A DNA stretch of 52,633 nucleotides from Levilinea saccharolytica. Its GTDB lineage: Bacteria > Chloroflexota > Anaerolineae > Anaerolineales > Anaerolineaceae. Below the pieces are notes generated by a model. The model was given only the letters and a program-made list of their open reading frames with translations, did not search any database and had not been told where the DNA came from. Below, piece by piece: positions 16,703 to 24,289 of this stretch (within the stretch, counting starts at the first letter, position 1; every line of letters begins with the position of its first letter). The position numbers were made by a program, and so were the translations under genes. The DNA lies in the NCBI RefSeq assembly GCF_001306035.1, contig NZ_LGCM01000033.1:1-52633 (forward strand). Reading direction: 5' to 3'.

Positions 16703-17866
16703 ATGAAAAGCCGCATTCTCATTACCCTGATTCTCGTTGCGGTACTGCTCAGCAGCTTGCTGTCGGCCTGCAAGCCCGCCGAACCAGAAACCATCAAGAT
16801 TGGCAATCTGGTTGCGCTCACCGGCCCCAGCGCTACCTGGGGACAGTCGGAAAACAACGCCCTCATGCTGGCCGTGGATAAAATCAACGCTGCCGGCGGT
16901 ATTGACGGCAAGAAGATCGAAATCATCGCCTACGACAGCCGCGCCGACAAACTCGAAGCCGTGAACGTTGTCAAGCGCATGGTCGAACAGGACAAGGTCG
17001 TCGCCATCATCGGCCCCGGCCAGTCGGGTGTTGCCAACGCCGTCCGCGAAGTCAACAACTCCGCCAAAGTTCCCCTCATCGCCACCACCGCCACCAACCC
17101 CAAAGTCACCGTGGCCGATGACGGAACGGTTGTGCCCTTCACCTTCCGCGTGTGCTTCATTGACCCCTTCCAGGGTACCGTTGCTGGCCAGTTTGCCCTC
17201 AAAGACCTGGGCGCCAAGAAAGCCGCCACCCTGTATGACATCGGCGACGAGTACTCCCAGTTCCTGAGCAAATACTTCGTGGAAGCCTTCGAAAAAGGCG
17301 GCGGCACCATTACCGCCAGCGAAGCTTTCCGCTCCGGCGAGTTGGACTTCCGCGCGCAGTTGGGCAAGATCAAAGAAGGTAACCCTGACGTGATCTTTAT
17401 CCCCACCATGCAGAAGGAAGCCGCTTTGGCAGCCAAACAGGCCCGCGACCTGGGCATCACCGCCACCCTCATCGGCGGCGACGGCTGGGGCAGCCCCGAC
17501 ATCTTCGATCTGGCCGGCCCCGCCATTGAAGGCGCCTACTTCGTCAACCTGGCTGCCATGGAAGATCCCACCATCCAGGACTTCCTCAAAGACTACCGCG
17601 CCAAATACGGTGCCGACCCTGTGCTGCCCAACCCGTTGATGTCTTATGATGCCATGCTCTGGCTGGCCGACGCCATCAAGCGCGCTGGTTCCACCGACGG
17701 CACCGCCCTGCGCGACGCCCTCGCCGCCACCAAGGATCTGCAGGTTCTCACCGGCATCCTCACCATTGACCCCAGCAACCATAACCCCCTCAATAAGCCC
17801 GCCGTCATCCAGCAGTGCAAGGACGGCAAATTCACCTACGTGAAGACCTTCGTCACCACCGATTAG
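16703..17866 (+). CDS. livK: Branched-chain amino acid-type binding lipoprotein (LivK-like)
   Basis: A 387-residue periplasmic-binding-protein-fold lipoprotein of the Leu/Ile/Val family (family 6). The signal ends in LLSAC (Cys23). The mature protein begins IKIGNLVALTGPSATWGQ, with INAAGGIDGKKIEII, VAIIGPGQSGVANAV and the LRDALAATKDL region near the end. The start at 16703 is chosen from AAGGAG at 16685-16690 and the signal peptide; upstream in-frame sequence to 16463 is leader. Family members bind branched-chain or other amino acids, amides or aromatic acids, so the ligand is not fixed. Regulation by the GntR-type operator is likely. Confidence 0.92.
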   Translation: MKSRILITLILVAVLLSSLLSACKPAEPETIKIGNLVALTGPSATWGQSENNALMLAVDKINAAGGIDGKKIEIIAYDSRADKLEAVNVVKRMVEQDKVVAIIGPGQSGVANAVREVNNSAKVPLIATTATNPKVTVADDGTVVPFTFRVCFIDPFQGTVAGQFALKDLGAKKAATLYDIGDEYSQFLSKYFVEAFEKGGGTITASEAFRSGELDFRAQLGKIKEGNPDVIFIPTMQKEAALAAKQARDLGITATLIGGDGWGSPDIFDLAGPAIEGAYFVNLAAMEDPTIQDFLKDYRAKYGADPVLPNPLMSYDAMLWLADAIKRAGSTDGTALRDALAATKDLQVLTGILTIDPSNHNPLNKPAVIQQCKDGKFTYVKTFVTTD

Positions 17867-17883
17867 CCTTCTCTCTCCTCATG

Positions 17884-17918
17884 AAGTTCCGGCGGCTCAC
17901 CAATGGCCGCCGGAACTT
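17884..17918 (+). other. Intercistronic hairpin after LivK gene
   Basis: AAGTTCCGGCGGC and GCCGCCGGAACTT pair perfectly over 13 bp with a 9-nt loop, ending in TTTC. It lies between the binding-protein and permease genes, in the same relative place as the hairpin in the peptide importer operon. It probably sets the ratio of binding protein to permease. Confidence 0.68.
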
Positions 17919-17979
17919 TCAGAGATTTATCCCAGGGGCCCCGCTGGCGGCCCAACCCCCGCTACATTCGGAGGCTGCA

Positions 17980-18870
17980 TTGATTTTTCAAACCATTATC
18001 ACAGGTTTATCCATCGGGAGTATTTACGCCTTAATGGCGGTAGGGTACTCCCTGGTTTTTTCGGTGTTGAATTTCTCGAACTTCGCCCATGGTGCGGTGA
18101 TCACCCTCGGCGCCTATGTCGCCTGGGCTGTCATGGTCAATATCTTTCAGTTGCCCTTCCTGCCCGCCCTGCTCATCTCCATGCTCGGCGCCGGGATCAT
18201 CGCTTTCTTAGTGGAACGGATCGCTTACAGCTCCCTGCGGCACCGTCGCGCCCCCTCCCTTTATTTCATGATCAGCGCGATGGGTATGGCAATCGCTCTG
18301 CAAAACGTCCTCTATGCCACCATCGGCGCCAACCTCTATGCCCTTCCGCCGGTCTTCGCTCAAGACAGCATCCAGTTGGGCACCGCCGTCATCTCCAAGA
18401 TGGATCTTTTCGCCTTTGGCTTTTCCATTCTGGCCATCGCCCTGCTCACCTTTATCCTCAACTTCACCCGCGTCGGCACAGCCATTCGCGCCGCCTCCCA
18501 TGACGCCGAAATGGTCTCCGTCCTCGGCGTCAATCTGGATATGCTCGTGGCCGTGCTCTTCCTCTTGGCCGGAGCGCTGGGCGGCATGGCCGGGGTCTTC
18601 ATGGGCGTCAAGTACATGGTCTACCCCAGCATGGGTTGGATCACCAACAAAGCCTACATCGGCGCGGTTATCGGCGGCCTCGGCAGCCTGCCGGGGGCCA
18701 TCGTGGGCGGCATCTTGTTGGGCCTGGTAGAAGCCCTCATCTCGGTCAGCACCATCGGGGGCGTCCCCCTGTCCACCTACCGCGACGTTTTCAGCTTCGG
18801 TCTTTTGGCCCTCCTGCTCATCGTCCGGCCCACCGGCTTGTTTGGCCGGCACGTCGAAGAGAAACTCTAG
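17980..18870 (+). CDS. livH: Branched-chain amino acid ABC permease (LivH-like)
   Basis: A 296-residue membrane permease with eight or so hydrophobic segments. The start is a TTG at 17980, picked because GGAGG lies 5 nt upstream and the product then begins with the usual LivH N-terminus (IFQTIITGLSIGSIYALMAVG). Family motifs are LNFSNFAHGA near residue 40, GTAIRAASHDAEMVSVLGVN (the ATPase-contact loop), GAVIGGLGSLPGAIVGG and the terminal RPTGLFGR. It pairs with the LivM domain of the next gene, 12 nt downstream. Confidence 0.92.
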   Translation: MIFQTIITGLSIGSIYALMAVGYSLVFSVLNFSNFAHGAVITLGAYVAWAVMVNIFQLPFLPALLISMLGAGIIAFLVERIAYSSLRHRRAPSLYFMISAMGMAIALQNVLYATIGANLYALPPVFAQDSIQLGTAVISKMDLFAFGFSILAIALLTFILNFTRVGTAIRAASHDAEMVSVLGVNLDMLVAVLFLLAGALGGMAGVFMGVKYMVYPSMGWITNKAYIGAVIGGLGSLPGAIVGGILLGLVEALISVSTIGGVPLSTYRDVFSFGLLALLLIVRPTGLFGRHVEEKL

Positions 18871-18882
18871 GAGAGACCTGCT

Positions 18883-20832
18883 ATGGCTTACGCGCAAGCA
18901 ATTTTTACCAACGCAGCCATCTACATCATCGCCACCATGGGTCTGGCCATCTTCACCGGCTACACTGGCCTGTTCTCCCTGGGCCATGCGGCCTTCATGG
19001 CCATCGGTGGCTACACGGCGGCCATTCTGACCTATTTCTTCAAGGTGCCGCTGCTCCCTGCCCTCATCGCCGGGGTGATCCTCTCCGTCCTGGTGTCTGT
19101 CATTATCGGCTACCCCACCTTGCGGGTGAAACTGCGCTCCGACTACTTCGCCATTGCCACCCTCGGCTTCGGCGAGGCCGTCAAAGTCCTTCTGGAGAAC
19201 CTGGAAATCACCCAGGGCGCGCGCGGTCTCCCCGGCATCACCAAACTGGCTGATCCCTTCAACACCTTCCTGTTCATGATCCTAACCATCTGGCTGTGCC
19301 GCAACTTTCTCCACAGCAATTACGGCCGTAAGATCATCGCCATCGGTCAGGATCCCGTCGCCGCCGAAATGATCGGCATCCGCCTGCTGCCCAACCAGAT
19401 GCTCTCCCTGGCCATCAGCGCCGGTTTCGCGGGCCTCTCCGGCGGCCTCCTCGCCCATTACATCACCTTCATCCAGCCCGCCATCTTCAACATGGATCTT
19501 TCCAGCCTCATCACGGCGGGCGTGGTCTGCGGCGGCATGGGCAGCCTCACCGGTCCCTTCGTGGCGGTGGCCCTCTTCATCGTCATCCCTGAGCTGTTCC
19601 GCGGGCTGGCCCTCTGGCGTCTGGTGATGTACGGCGCGCTGCTGGTGGTCATCATCAACTTCCGCCCCAAAGGCCTCTTTGGTTACGAAGAAATCAACCT
19701 CAACAACGCTCCTAAGCTCTTCACCATCATCGGTATCACCGTCGGCCTCACCGTGGCCGCCAGCATCTACAACGAATATGCCAGCTACTGGGGGCGCTTC
19801 CCGTCTGTCCTGGCGGCACTGGCTGCTGCCGTGGCCATCTCTTTCATCGTGTCCTACGCAGGCCGCTGGCTTTCCTCGGCGCTCAAACCGTTCTCAGCCA
19901 AATTCAGCAAGTCAATGAGTGCGTTCTACGCTCGCTACGTGGCTGCCTTCCAAAAAGCCTTCACCCCCACCCGCCGCCTCGAGGTTCAGCTCAACGCTCT
20001 CAAAGAACGTCTGGCCGTCGTTCGCTTGGATCACTCCCAGCCGGTACTAAAAATTGAGCACCTCTCGAAAAAATTTGGCGGCGTGGTCGCTGTCAACGAT
20101 CTCAGTTTTGAAGTGCGCCCGGGTGAAATCCTCGGCCTCATCGGCCCCAACGGCTCCGGAAAAACCACCGTCTTCAACCTCATCTCCGGCGTCTACCCCA
20201 TCGACAGCGGCGATATTCTCTTCGAAAAGAAGAACCTGGTCGGTCAGCCCCCCACCGCCATCGTCCTCTCGGGCATCTCGCGCACCTTCCAGAACATCCG
20301 CCTGTTCGGCTCCATGACCGTTCTGGAAAACGTCCAGACCGCCCTGCACACCGCCAGCAACTACTCCCTGCTGGAAGCCTTCATCCAATGGCCCTGGTCG
20401 GTCAACCCAATGGAACAGCGCCAGCGTGAACAGGCACTGGAGCTGCTAAAATTAGTAGATCTGGAAGAGTACGCCGACCGCGTGGCCAAAACCCTGCCCT
20501 ACGGCCTGCAGCGAAAACTGGAAATCGCCCGCGCCCTGGCCCTCAACCCGCGCCTCCTGCTGCTGGATGAACCCGCCGCGGGCATGAACCCCAAAGAATC
20601 GCTGGAGCTTGTGGACCTCATCGCCCGCATCCACAAGCTGCGCAACCTCACCATCATCCTCATCGAGCACCACATGGATGTGGTCATGAACATTTGCGAA
20701 CGTATCGTGGTCATCAACTTCGGCAGCAAGATCGCAGAAGGCACCCCGCAAGAAATTCAATGCAACCCTGCCGTCCTCGAAGCGTATTTGGGCGACAAGG
20801 TGGAGGTGGAAGAATATGCTCCTCTCTGTTGA
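18883..20832 (+). CDS. LivM permease fused to LivG ATPase
   Basis: A 649-residue fusion. Residues 1-265 are a LivM permease (GYTGLFSLGHAAFMAIG, GARGLPGIT, MIGIRLLPNQ, GGMGSLTGP, ending FRPKGLFG). Residues about 275-340 add two further hydrophobic segments (LFTIIGITVGLTVAAS; VLAALAAAVAISFIVSYAG) and a basic amphipathic linker, which I do not expect in LivM. From about 388 comes a LivG-type ATPase: Walker A GPNGSGKTT near 421, a degenerate signature LPYGLQRKLEIA, Walker B LLLLDEPAAG and EHHMDV. The reading frame is continuous with no internal stop. The ATPase domain thus stays tethered to the membrane. Its 3' end overlaps the LivF gene by 17 nt. Confidence 0.92.
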   Translation: MAYAQAIFTNAAIYIIATMGLAIFTGYTGLFSLGHAAFMAIGGYTAAILTYFFKVPLLPALIAGVILSVLVSVIIGYPTLRVKLRSDYFAIATLGFGEAVKVLLENLEITQGARGLPGITKLADPFNTFLFMILTIWLCRNFLHSNYGRKIIAIGQDPVAAEMIGIRLLPNQMLSLAISAGFAGLSGGLLAHYITFIQPAIFNMDLSSLITAGVVCGGMGSLTGPFVAVALFIVIPELFRGLALWRLVMYGALLVVIINFRPKGLFGYEEINLNNAPKLFTIIGITVGLTVAASIYNEYASYWGRFPSVLAALAAAVAISFIVSYAGRWLSSALKPFSAKFSKSMSAFYARYVAAFQKAFTPTRRLEVQLNALKERLAVVRLDHSQPVLKIEHLSKKFGGVVAVNDLSFEVRPGEILGLIGPNGSGKTTVFNLISGVYPIDSGDILFEKKNLVGQPPTAIVLSGISRTFQNIRLFGSMTVLENVQTALHTASNYSLLEAFIQWPWSVNPMEQRQREQALELLKLVDLEEYADRVAKTLPYGLQRKLEIARALALNPRLLLLDEPAAGMNPKESLELVDLIARIHKLRNLTIILIEHHMDVVMNICERIVVINFGSKIAEGTPQEIQCNPAVLEAYLGDKVEVEEYAPLC

Positions 20833-21574
20833 GAACCTGAACGTCTTTTACGGTGAGGCTGTCCACGCCCTGCGGGATGTCTCCTTCCAGGTGGATCAAG
20901 GCGAAATCGTCTCCGTCATCGGGGCTAACGGCGCCGGAAAAAGCACCCTCATGTGGACCCTCATCGGCCTGCTGCGCCCCAAATCGGGTAAGATCACCTT
21001 TGGCGGGAAGACCATGAACGCCGTGCCCCACCAGGCGGTTCAAGGCGGCATGGCCCTGGTGCCAGAGCGCCGCCGCCTCTTTCCCAACCTCACCGTGCGC
21101 GAGAATTTGAGCCTGGGCGCCTACCTGCGCCACGACCGGGCCAAAATCGCCGAGGATGAGGCCTACGTGTTCTCCCTCTTCCCCATCCTCAAAGAGCGCC
21201 TCGGCCAATACGCCGGAACCCTCTCCGGCGGCCAGCAGCAGATGGTGGCCATCGCCCGCGGGCTGATGTCGCGCCCCAAACTGCTGCTCCTGGATGAACC
21301 CTCTCTGGGCCTGGCTCCCGTGCTGGTCAACCAGATGTTTGACTCCATCCAGCAAATCGCCCGCCAGGGAACCACCATCCTGCTGGTGGAACAAAACGCC
21401 CTGCAATCGCTCAAGATCGCCAACCGCGCTTATGTGCTGGAAGTTGGCCACATCGTCCGCGAAGGTACGGGGCAAGAGCTGCTGCGCGATCCATCCGTCC
21501 AGGCCGCCTATTTGGGCGTCCGCCAGAATAAAGAAGAAGTGCTGCAAAACGCGTCTGCTCCTCCGGCGGCGTAG
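20816..21574 (+). CDS. livF: Branched-chain amino acid ABC ATPase (LivF-like)
   Basis: A 252-residue ABC ATPase of the LivF subgroup: Walker A GANGAGKST near residue 40, ALVPERRRLFPNLTVRENL typical of LivF, signature LSGGQQQM, Walker B LLLDEPSLGLAP and H-loop region LVEQNA. It works with the LivG domain of the fusion as the nucleotide-binding dimer. Its start is inside the end of the fusion gene, which indicates coupled translation. A GC-rich hairpin follows the stop. Confidence 0.93.
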   Translation: MLLSVENLNVFYGEAVHALRDVSFQVDQGEIVSVIGANGAGKSTLMWTLIGLLRPKSGKITFGGKTMNAVPHQAVQGGMALVPERRRLFPNLTVRENLSLGAYLRHDRAKIAEDEAYVFSLFPILKERLGQYAGTLSGGQQQMVAIARGLMSRPKLLLLDEPSLGLAPVLVNQMFDSIQQIARQGTTILLVEQNALQSLKIANRAYVLEVGHIVREGTGQELLRDPSVQAAYLGVRQNKEEVLQNASAPPAA

Positions 21575-21583
21575 TGTTGGAAA

Positions 21584-21611
21584 GCTGGCGGGGTATCGCA
21601 GCCCCGCCAGC
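21584..21611 (+). terminator. Terminator hairpin of the Liv operon
   Basis: GCTGGCGGGG and CCCCGCCAGC pair perfectly over 10 bp around an 8-nt loop, 10 nt after the LivF stop. It is followed by AAATTTG rather than a T-run, so read-through is possible, but a separate strong promoter for the GntR gene follows. Confidence 0.68.
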
Positions 21612-21659
21612 AAATTTGCCTAATTTTGGTATTTTTTGAGGTACTTTCTGCAAAGTGGC

Positions 21660-21688
21660 TTGACAAACCTTTGAACCGGTCTTACAAT
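21660..21688 (+). promoter_or_regulatory. Promoter of the GntR gene and catabolic operon
   Basis: TTGACA (21660-21665) and TACAAT (21683-21688) are spaced by 17 nt. The start point is expected around 21695, the first base of the long palindromic operator, so the gene is probably autoregulated. Confidence 0.8.
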
Positions 21689-21694
21689 AGGTGC

Positions 21695-21717
21695 ATATCA
21701 TATACGATATATGATAT
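21695..21717. promoter_or_regulatory. 23-bp perfect palindromic operator of the GntR regulator
   Basis: Ten-base arms ATATCATATA and TATATGATAT flank a CGA centre without a mismatch. The outer arms give ATATCA-N11-TGATAT, as at the liv operon; the central 13 bp match the site at the peptide importer. Its position over the transcription start and next to a FadR-type gene identifies it as the probable regulator binding site. Confidence 0.75.
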
Positions 21718-21731
21718 AACGGAAGGATGAC

Positions 21732-22436
21732 ATGAACAATAACCCACTTTCCCCCGTTGCATCACCCACCTCTCTGGAAAAGATGGCCTATGAAGCGATT
21801 AAACAAGCCATCCTTTCCTTTCAATTTAAACCGGGTGAAAGCCTGGTGGAAAATGACCTCGCCCGGCAGCTCAATATCAGCAAAACCCCGGTTCGAGACG
21901 CCCTTTCGCGCCTGGAAAAAGAAGGCTTCATCGTCAAAATCCCCTACAAAGGCTATTACATCGCGGAAATTTCCCACCAATCCGTGATCGAAATCTTTGA
22001 AATCCGCGCCGTCCTCGAAGGCCTTGCCATCCGCCTGGCCGCCAAAAACTGCACCGACCAGGACGTTCAAACTGCCAGCGAACTGATCGAGAAGCATGCC
22101 CAGGCCGCCCGGGCCGGCAACATCGTCGAAGCCTCGCGCCTTAACCGCCAGTTCCACGACCTGCTCATTGACCGCTCTGGCAACGAACGCCTAATGCAGA
22201 TTTTGGGCAATTTAGAGGATCATCTCGTCCGCTACCGCACCCTCTCCAATTTTCAAAGCGGCCGCCTGGAGAAATCGGTCAGCGAACATAATGAGATCCT
22301 GCACGCCATCGTCACGCACGATTTGGACGCCGCCGAAAGCGCCGCCCGTGAGCATATCCTCAGCGTTTCCGCCGATCTCGCCCCCCAGGATTTCCAAGAG
22401 TTGGTCGAACGCATCAAACTTCAGCAAGAACCGTAA
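21732..22436 (+). CDS. GntR-family transcriptional regulator, FadR subgroup (FCD domain)
   Basis: A 234-residue regulator. Residues 14-80 form the GntR winged helix (LEKMAYEAIKQAIL, ENDLARQLNISKTPVRDALSRLEKEGF). Residues about 85-220 are the all-helical FCD ligand domain, with candidate metal-binding histidines at 142 (RQFHDLL), 186 (SEHNEIL) and 208 (REHIL). The Asp usually four residues before the first His is Asn138. FCD regulators sense small organic acids or amino acids and usually repress. It is the first gene of a run of catabolic genes on the same strand and has a perfect palindrome over its own promoter, so I predict autorepression and control of the two importers that carry related sites. 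Confidence 0.92.
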   Translation: MNNNPLSPVASPTSLEKMAYEAIKQAILSFQFKPGESLVENDLARQLNISKTPVRDALSRLEKEGFIVKIPYKGYYIAEISHQSVIEIFEIRAVLEGLAIRLAAKNCTDQDVQTASELIEKHAQAARAGNIVEASRLNRQFHDLLIDRSGNERLMQILGNLEDHLVRYRTLSNFQSGRLEKSVSEHNEILHAIVTHDLDAAESAAREHILSVSADLAPQDFQELVERIKLQQEP

Positions 22437-22467
22437 ACCCACGGACACCCAAGGAGAAAGGTATCAT

Positions 22468-23937
22468 ATGGCTAAGAAATTTCAATTCCGCTATCAAATG
22501 TACAAGCATCTGCAGGCCAACCAGGCCGGTATCTATGCTGAATGCCGCCAGGCCGCCGAGGAAGTCGGCATCACCGGCGAATGGAAGGGCAATGTAGGTC
22601 TCACCGGCGCGGTTTCGGGCTGCCACGGTCTGCTCGGCCGCAAAGTGGAAGACGCCATGAACGACGTCGCCCGCAAGGTGCTTCCCAGCGCCGTGCTGGA
22701 TGAGCGTCTGCGCGACGTGGTTAAAGCCTATTACGGTGACGAATACGACGCCGTTCTGGTTAACACCTGCGAAGCCGGCCTCAACACCGCTTTCGACGTT
22801 CTGTGCATGCCCCCCACCCTGGGCCGTGGTGAGCCCTACCGCGCCCGCTACCTGGCCCCCTACGAACGCCACACCCACCATCAGGCTGCCTACGGCCGCC
22901 CCTTCCCGCCCAAGTACAAAGAGGTCAACGCCGAGCGCGGTGAAGCTGCGGGCGAGTACGGTGTGCAGGGCAAACGCGCCTTCAATCTGGATACCGTCTA
23001 TGTTCGCCCCGTCGGCGCGGAATATCCCTGCCACGGTATCAAGAACAACCCCATCATCCACCTCAGCAATGTGGACGGCGGCAAGACGGTTGATCTCTTC
23101 GACACCATCGCCATGCGCCACATCGATACCCTCGCCGGTTTGGTGTGCGTCGGTTATGACACCCCCGGCTACGGCTACGGCGACCAGGATGCTGAAGGCA
23201 CCCCCGTCCTGCAGAAGGGCCTCGGCGACCTGGCCCTCAAGTATGACATCCCCTTCATTGTGGACAATGCCTGGGGCGTTCCATTCATCGGCACCGACAT
23301 CCGCAAGATCGGCTGCGACGTCATCATCTACTCGATGGACAAGGCCTCCGGCGCGCCCACCTGCGGTCTGATCATCGGTAAAGAAGAACCCATGGTGCTC
23401 ATGCGCCGCGCCCTGGGAGTCCACGGCGCTCGTTACGGCACGCTCTCTTCACACGGCAAAGCCGCTTACGTCGGTTTTGACCCCGGCAAAGAAGCCCTCG
23501 CGGGAGCCATCGCCGCCATGCAGATCCTCAAGGAAACCCCCGAAATCGCCCTGCAGGCCACTCAGGACCTCTACCGCATCTGCCTGGAAGAGTTCGAACT
23601 CCTGCCCGCCTCCCTCAAACCCGGTTGGAATATCTGCATGTCCAAGAACTCCCTGGCGGTCGAATTAAATTACTTCGACACCTGGAAACACAACGAAGCC
23701 GGTATCCCCGTCTTCTCCATCGAAGATATGTACGCCGGTTCTCACGTCCTTCAGAACGCCATGTCCCAGATGGGCATGGTCCCCACCATCGCCTACGACG
23801 CGAATATCTTTGTGTCCAACGGCATCGGCAACCTGGACGAAGAAGGCCGCCTGATGGAAAAACCCACCCGCATGTCCATCCGCGCCATGTTCAAAGCCAT
23901 CGAGATCATCAGCCGCTACGCGGGTCTCCTCGACTAA
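22468..23937 (+). CDS. PLP-dependent enzyme, SelA-like fold type I, unknown reaction
   Basis: A 489-residue enzyme with AAGGAG RBS, 31 nt after the GntR stop. It has the layout of fold type I PLP enzymes: FIVDNAWG with Asp266 (pyridine nitrogen) and Lys292 in IYSMDKASGAP, the likely Schiff-base lysine. A flanking APTCGLIIGKEEPM segment resembles SelA/DgaE-type proteins. An N-terminal motif GLTGAVSGCHGLLGRK and a His-rich YERHTHHQAAYGRPF segment are unusual to me. I cannot assign a reaction; a lyase, racemase or aminotransferase-like step on the amino acid handled by the downstream aminomutase is plausible from context. A hairpin after its stop separates it from the following four-gene run. 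Confidence 0.75.
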   Translation: MAKKFQFRYQMYKHLQANQAGIYAECRQAAEEVGITGEWKGNVGLTGAVSGCHGLLGRKVEDAMNDVARKVLPSAVLDERLRDVVKAYYGDEYDAVLVNTCEAGLNTAFDVLCMPPTLGRGEPYRARYLAPYERHTHHQAAYGRPFPPKYKEVNAERGEAAGEYGVQGKRAFNLDTVYVRPVGAEYPCHGIKNNPIIHLSNVDGGKTVDLFDTIAMRHIDTLAGLVCVGYDTPGYGYGDQDAEGTPVLQKGLGDLALKYDIPFIVDNAWGVPFIGTDIRKIGCDVIIYSMDKASGAPTCGLIIGKEEPMVLMRRALGVHGARYGTLSSHGKAAYVGFDPGKEALAGAIAAMQILKETPEIALQATQDLYRICLEEFELLPASLKPGWNICMSKNSLAVELNYFDTWKHNEAGIPVFSIEDMYAGSHVLQNAMSQMGMVPTIAYDANIFVSNGIGNLDEEGRLMEKPTRMSIRAMFKAIEIISRYAGLLD

Positions 23938-23962
23938 TTTCTGGTTCGGTCCCCCTGTCTAC

Positions 23963-23988
23963 AGAGACGCCCCTCCGGGGGCGTCTCT
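23963..23988 (+). other. Intercistronic hairpin before the aminomutase genes
   Basis: AGAGACGCCCC and GGGGCGTCTCT pair perfectly over 11 bp around TCCG. There is no T-run. It may protect the upstream message or partly terminate, lowering expression of the aminomutase genes relative to the PLP enzyme. Confidence 0.6.
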
Positions 23989-24049
23989 CACACTACCCAC
24001 TCACCCGCCGCACACCTCGCGCACACCCACCCCAAGAAAGGAGCGCCTC

Positions 24050-24289
24050 ATGCCCAAAGCCCTGGATCAGGTTGTGGACGCCTTGGATATTGAGACTTAT
24101 CTGTATTGCAAAAGTGAAGAAGAAGCCAAGGAATTGGCCGAAGCGCTCGCCGCAGAAATGAATCTGCCGCATCCCGATATCGTGTTTTTAGAGCACCGCG
24201 GCTGGGGCGCGCGTGTGCGCATCCGTACCTATGTGCACCGCCCCGGCGACCATTACCGCTGGCTGGAAGAAGCGGGAGGCCAGGCATGA
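24050..24289 (+). CDS. Small aminomutase subunit: OAM/KamE dimerisation-type domain alone
   Basis: A 79-residue protein with RBS AAAGGAG. Its core, ETYLYCKSEEEAKELAEALA then AEMNLPHPDIVFLEH, matches by eye the dimerisation segment that precedes the B12-binding domain in D-ornithine 4,5-aminomutase OraE and lysine 5,6-aminomutase beta subunit KamE. Those have a strand, a helix rich in A/E/K, then K-M-(N/G)-L-E-E, then a beta hairpin. In the known enzymes this segment is part of the large or beta subunit; here it is a separate protein. Its stop overlaps the ATG of the next gene (ATGA), so the two are coupled and probably form one complex. Ascribed from remembered family sequences, without alignment software. 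Confidence 0.65.
   Translation: MPKALDQVVDALDIETYLYCKSEEEAKELAEALAAEMNLPHPDIVFLEHRGWGARVRIRTYVHRPGDHYRWLEEAGGQA

Noticed and set aside
17815-17979. Upstream start of LivH inside the LivK 3' end
   Set aside because: It would read through an intercistronic hairpin; the TTG at 17980 has an ideal GGAGG and gives the normal family length.
23938-24049. Cobalamin riboswitch before the aminomutase genes
   Set aside because: The 112-nt gap holds only a perfect 11-bp hairpin; I see no B12-box-like sequence and the space is too short for the full element.
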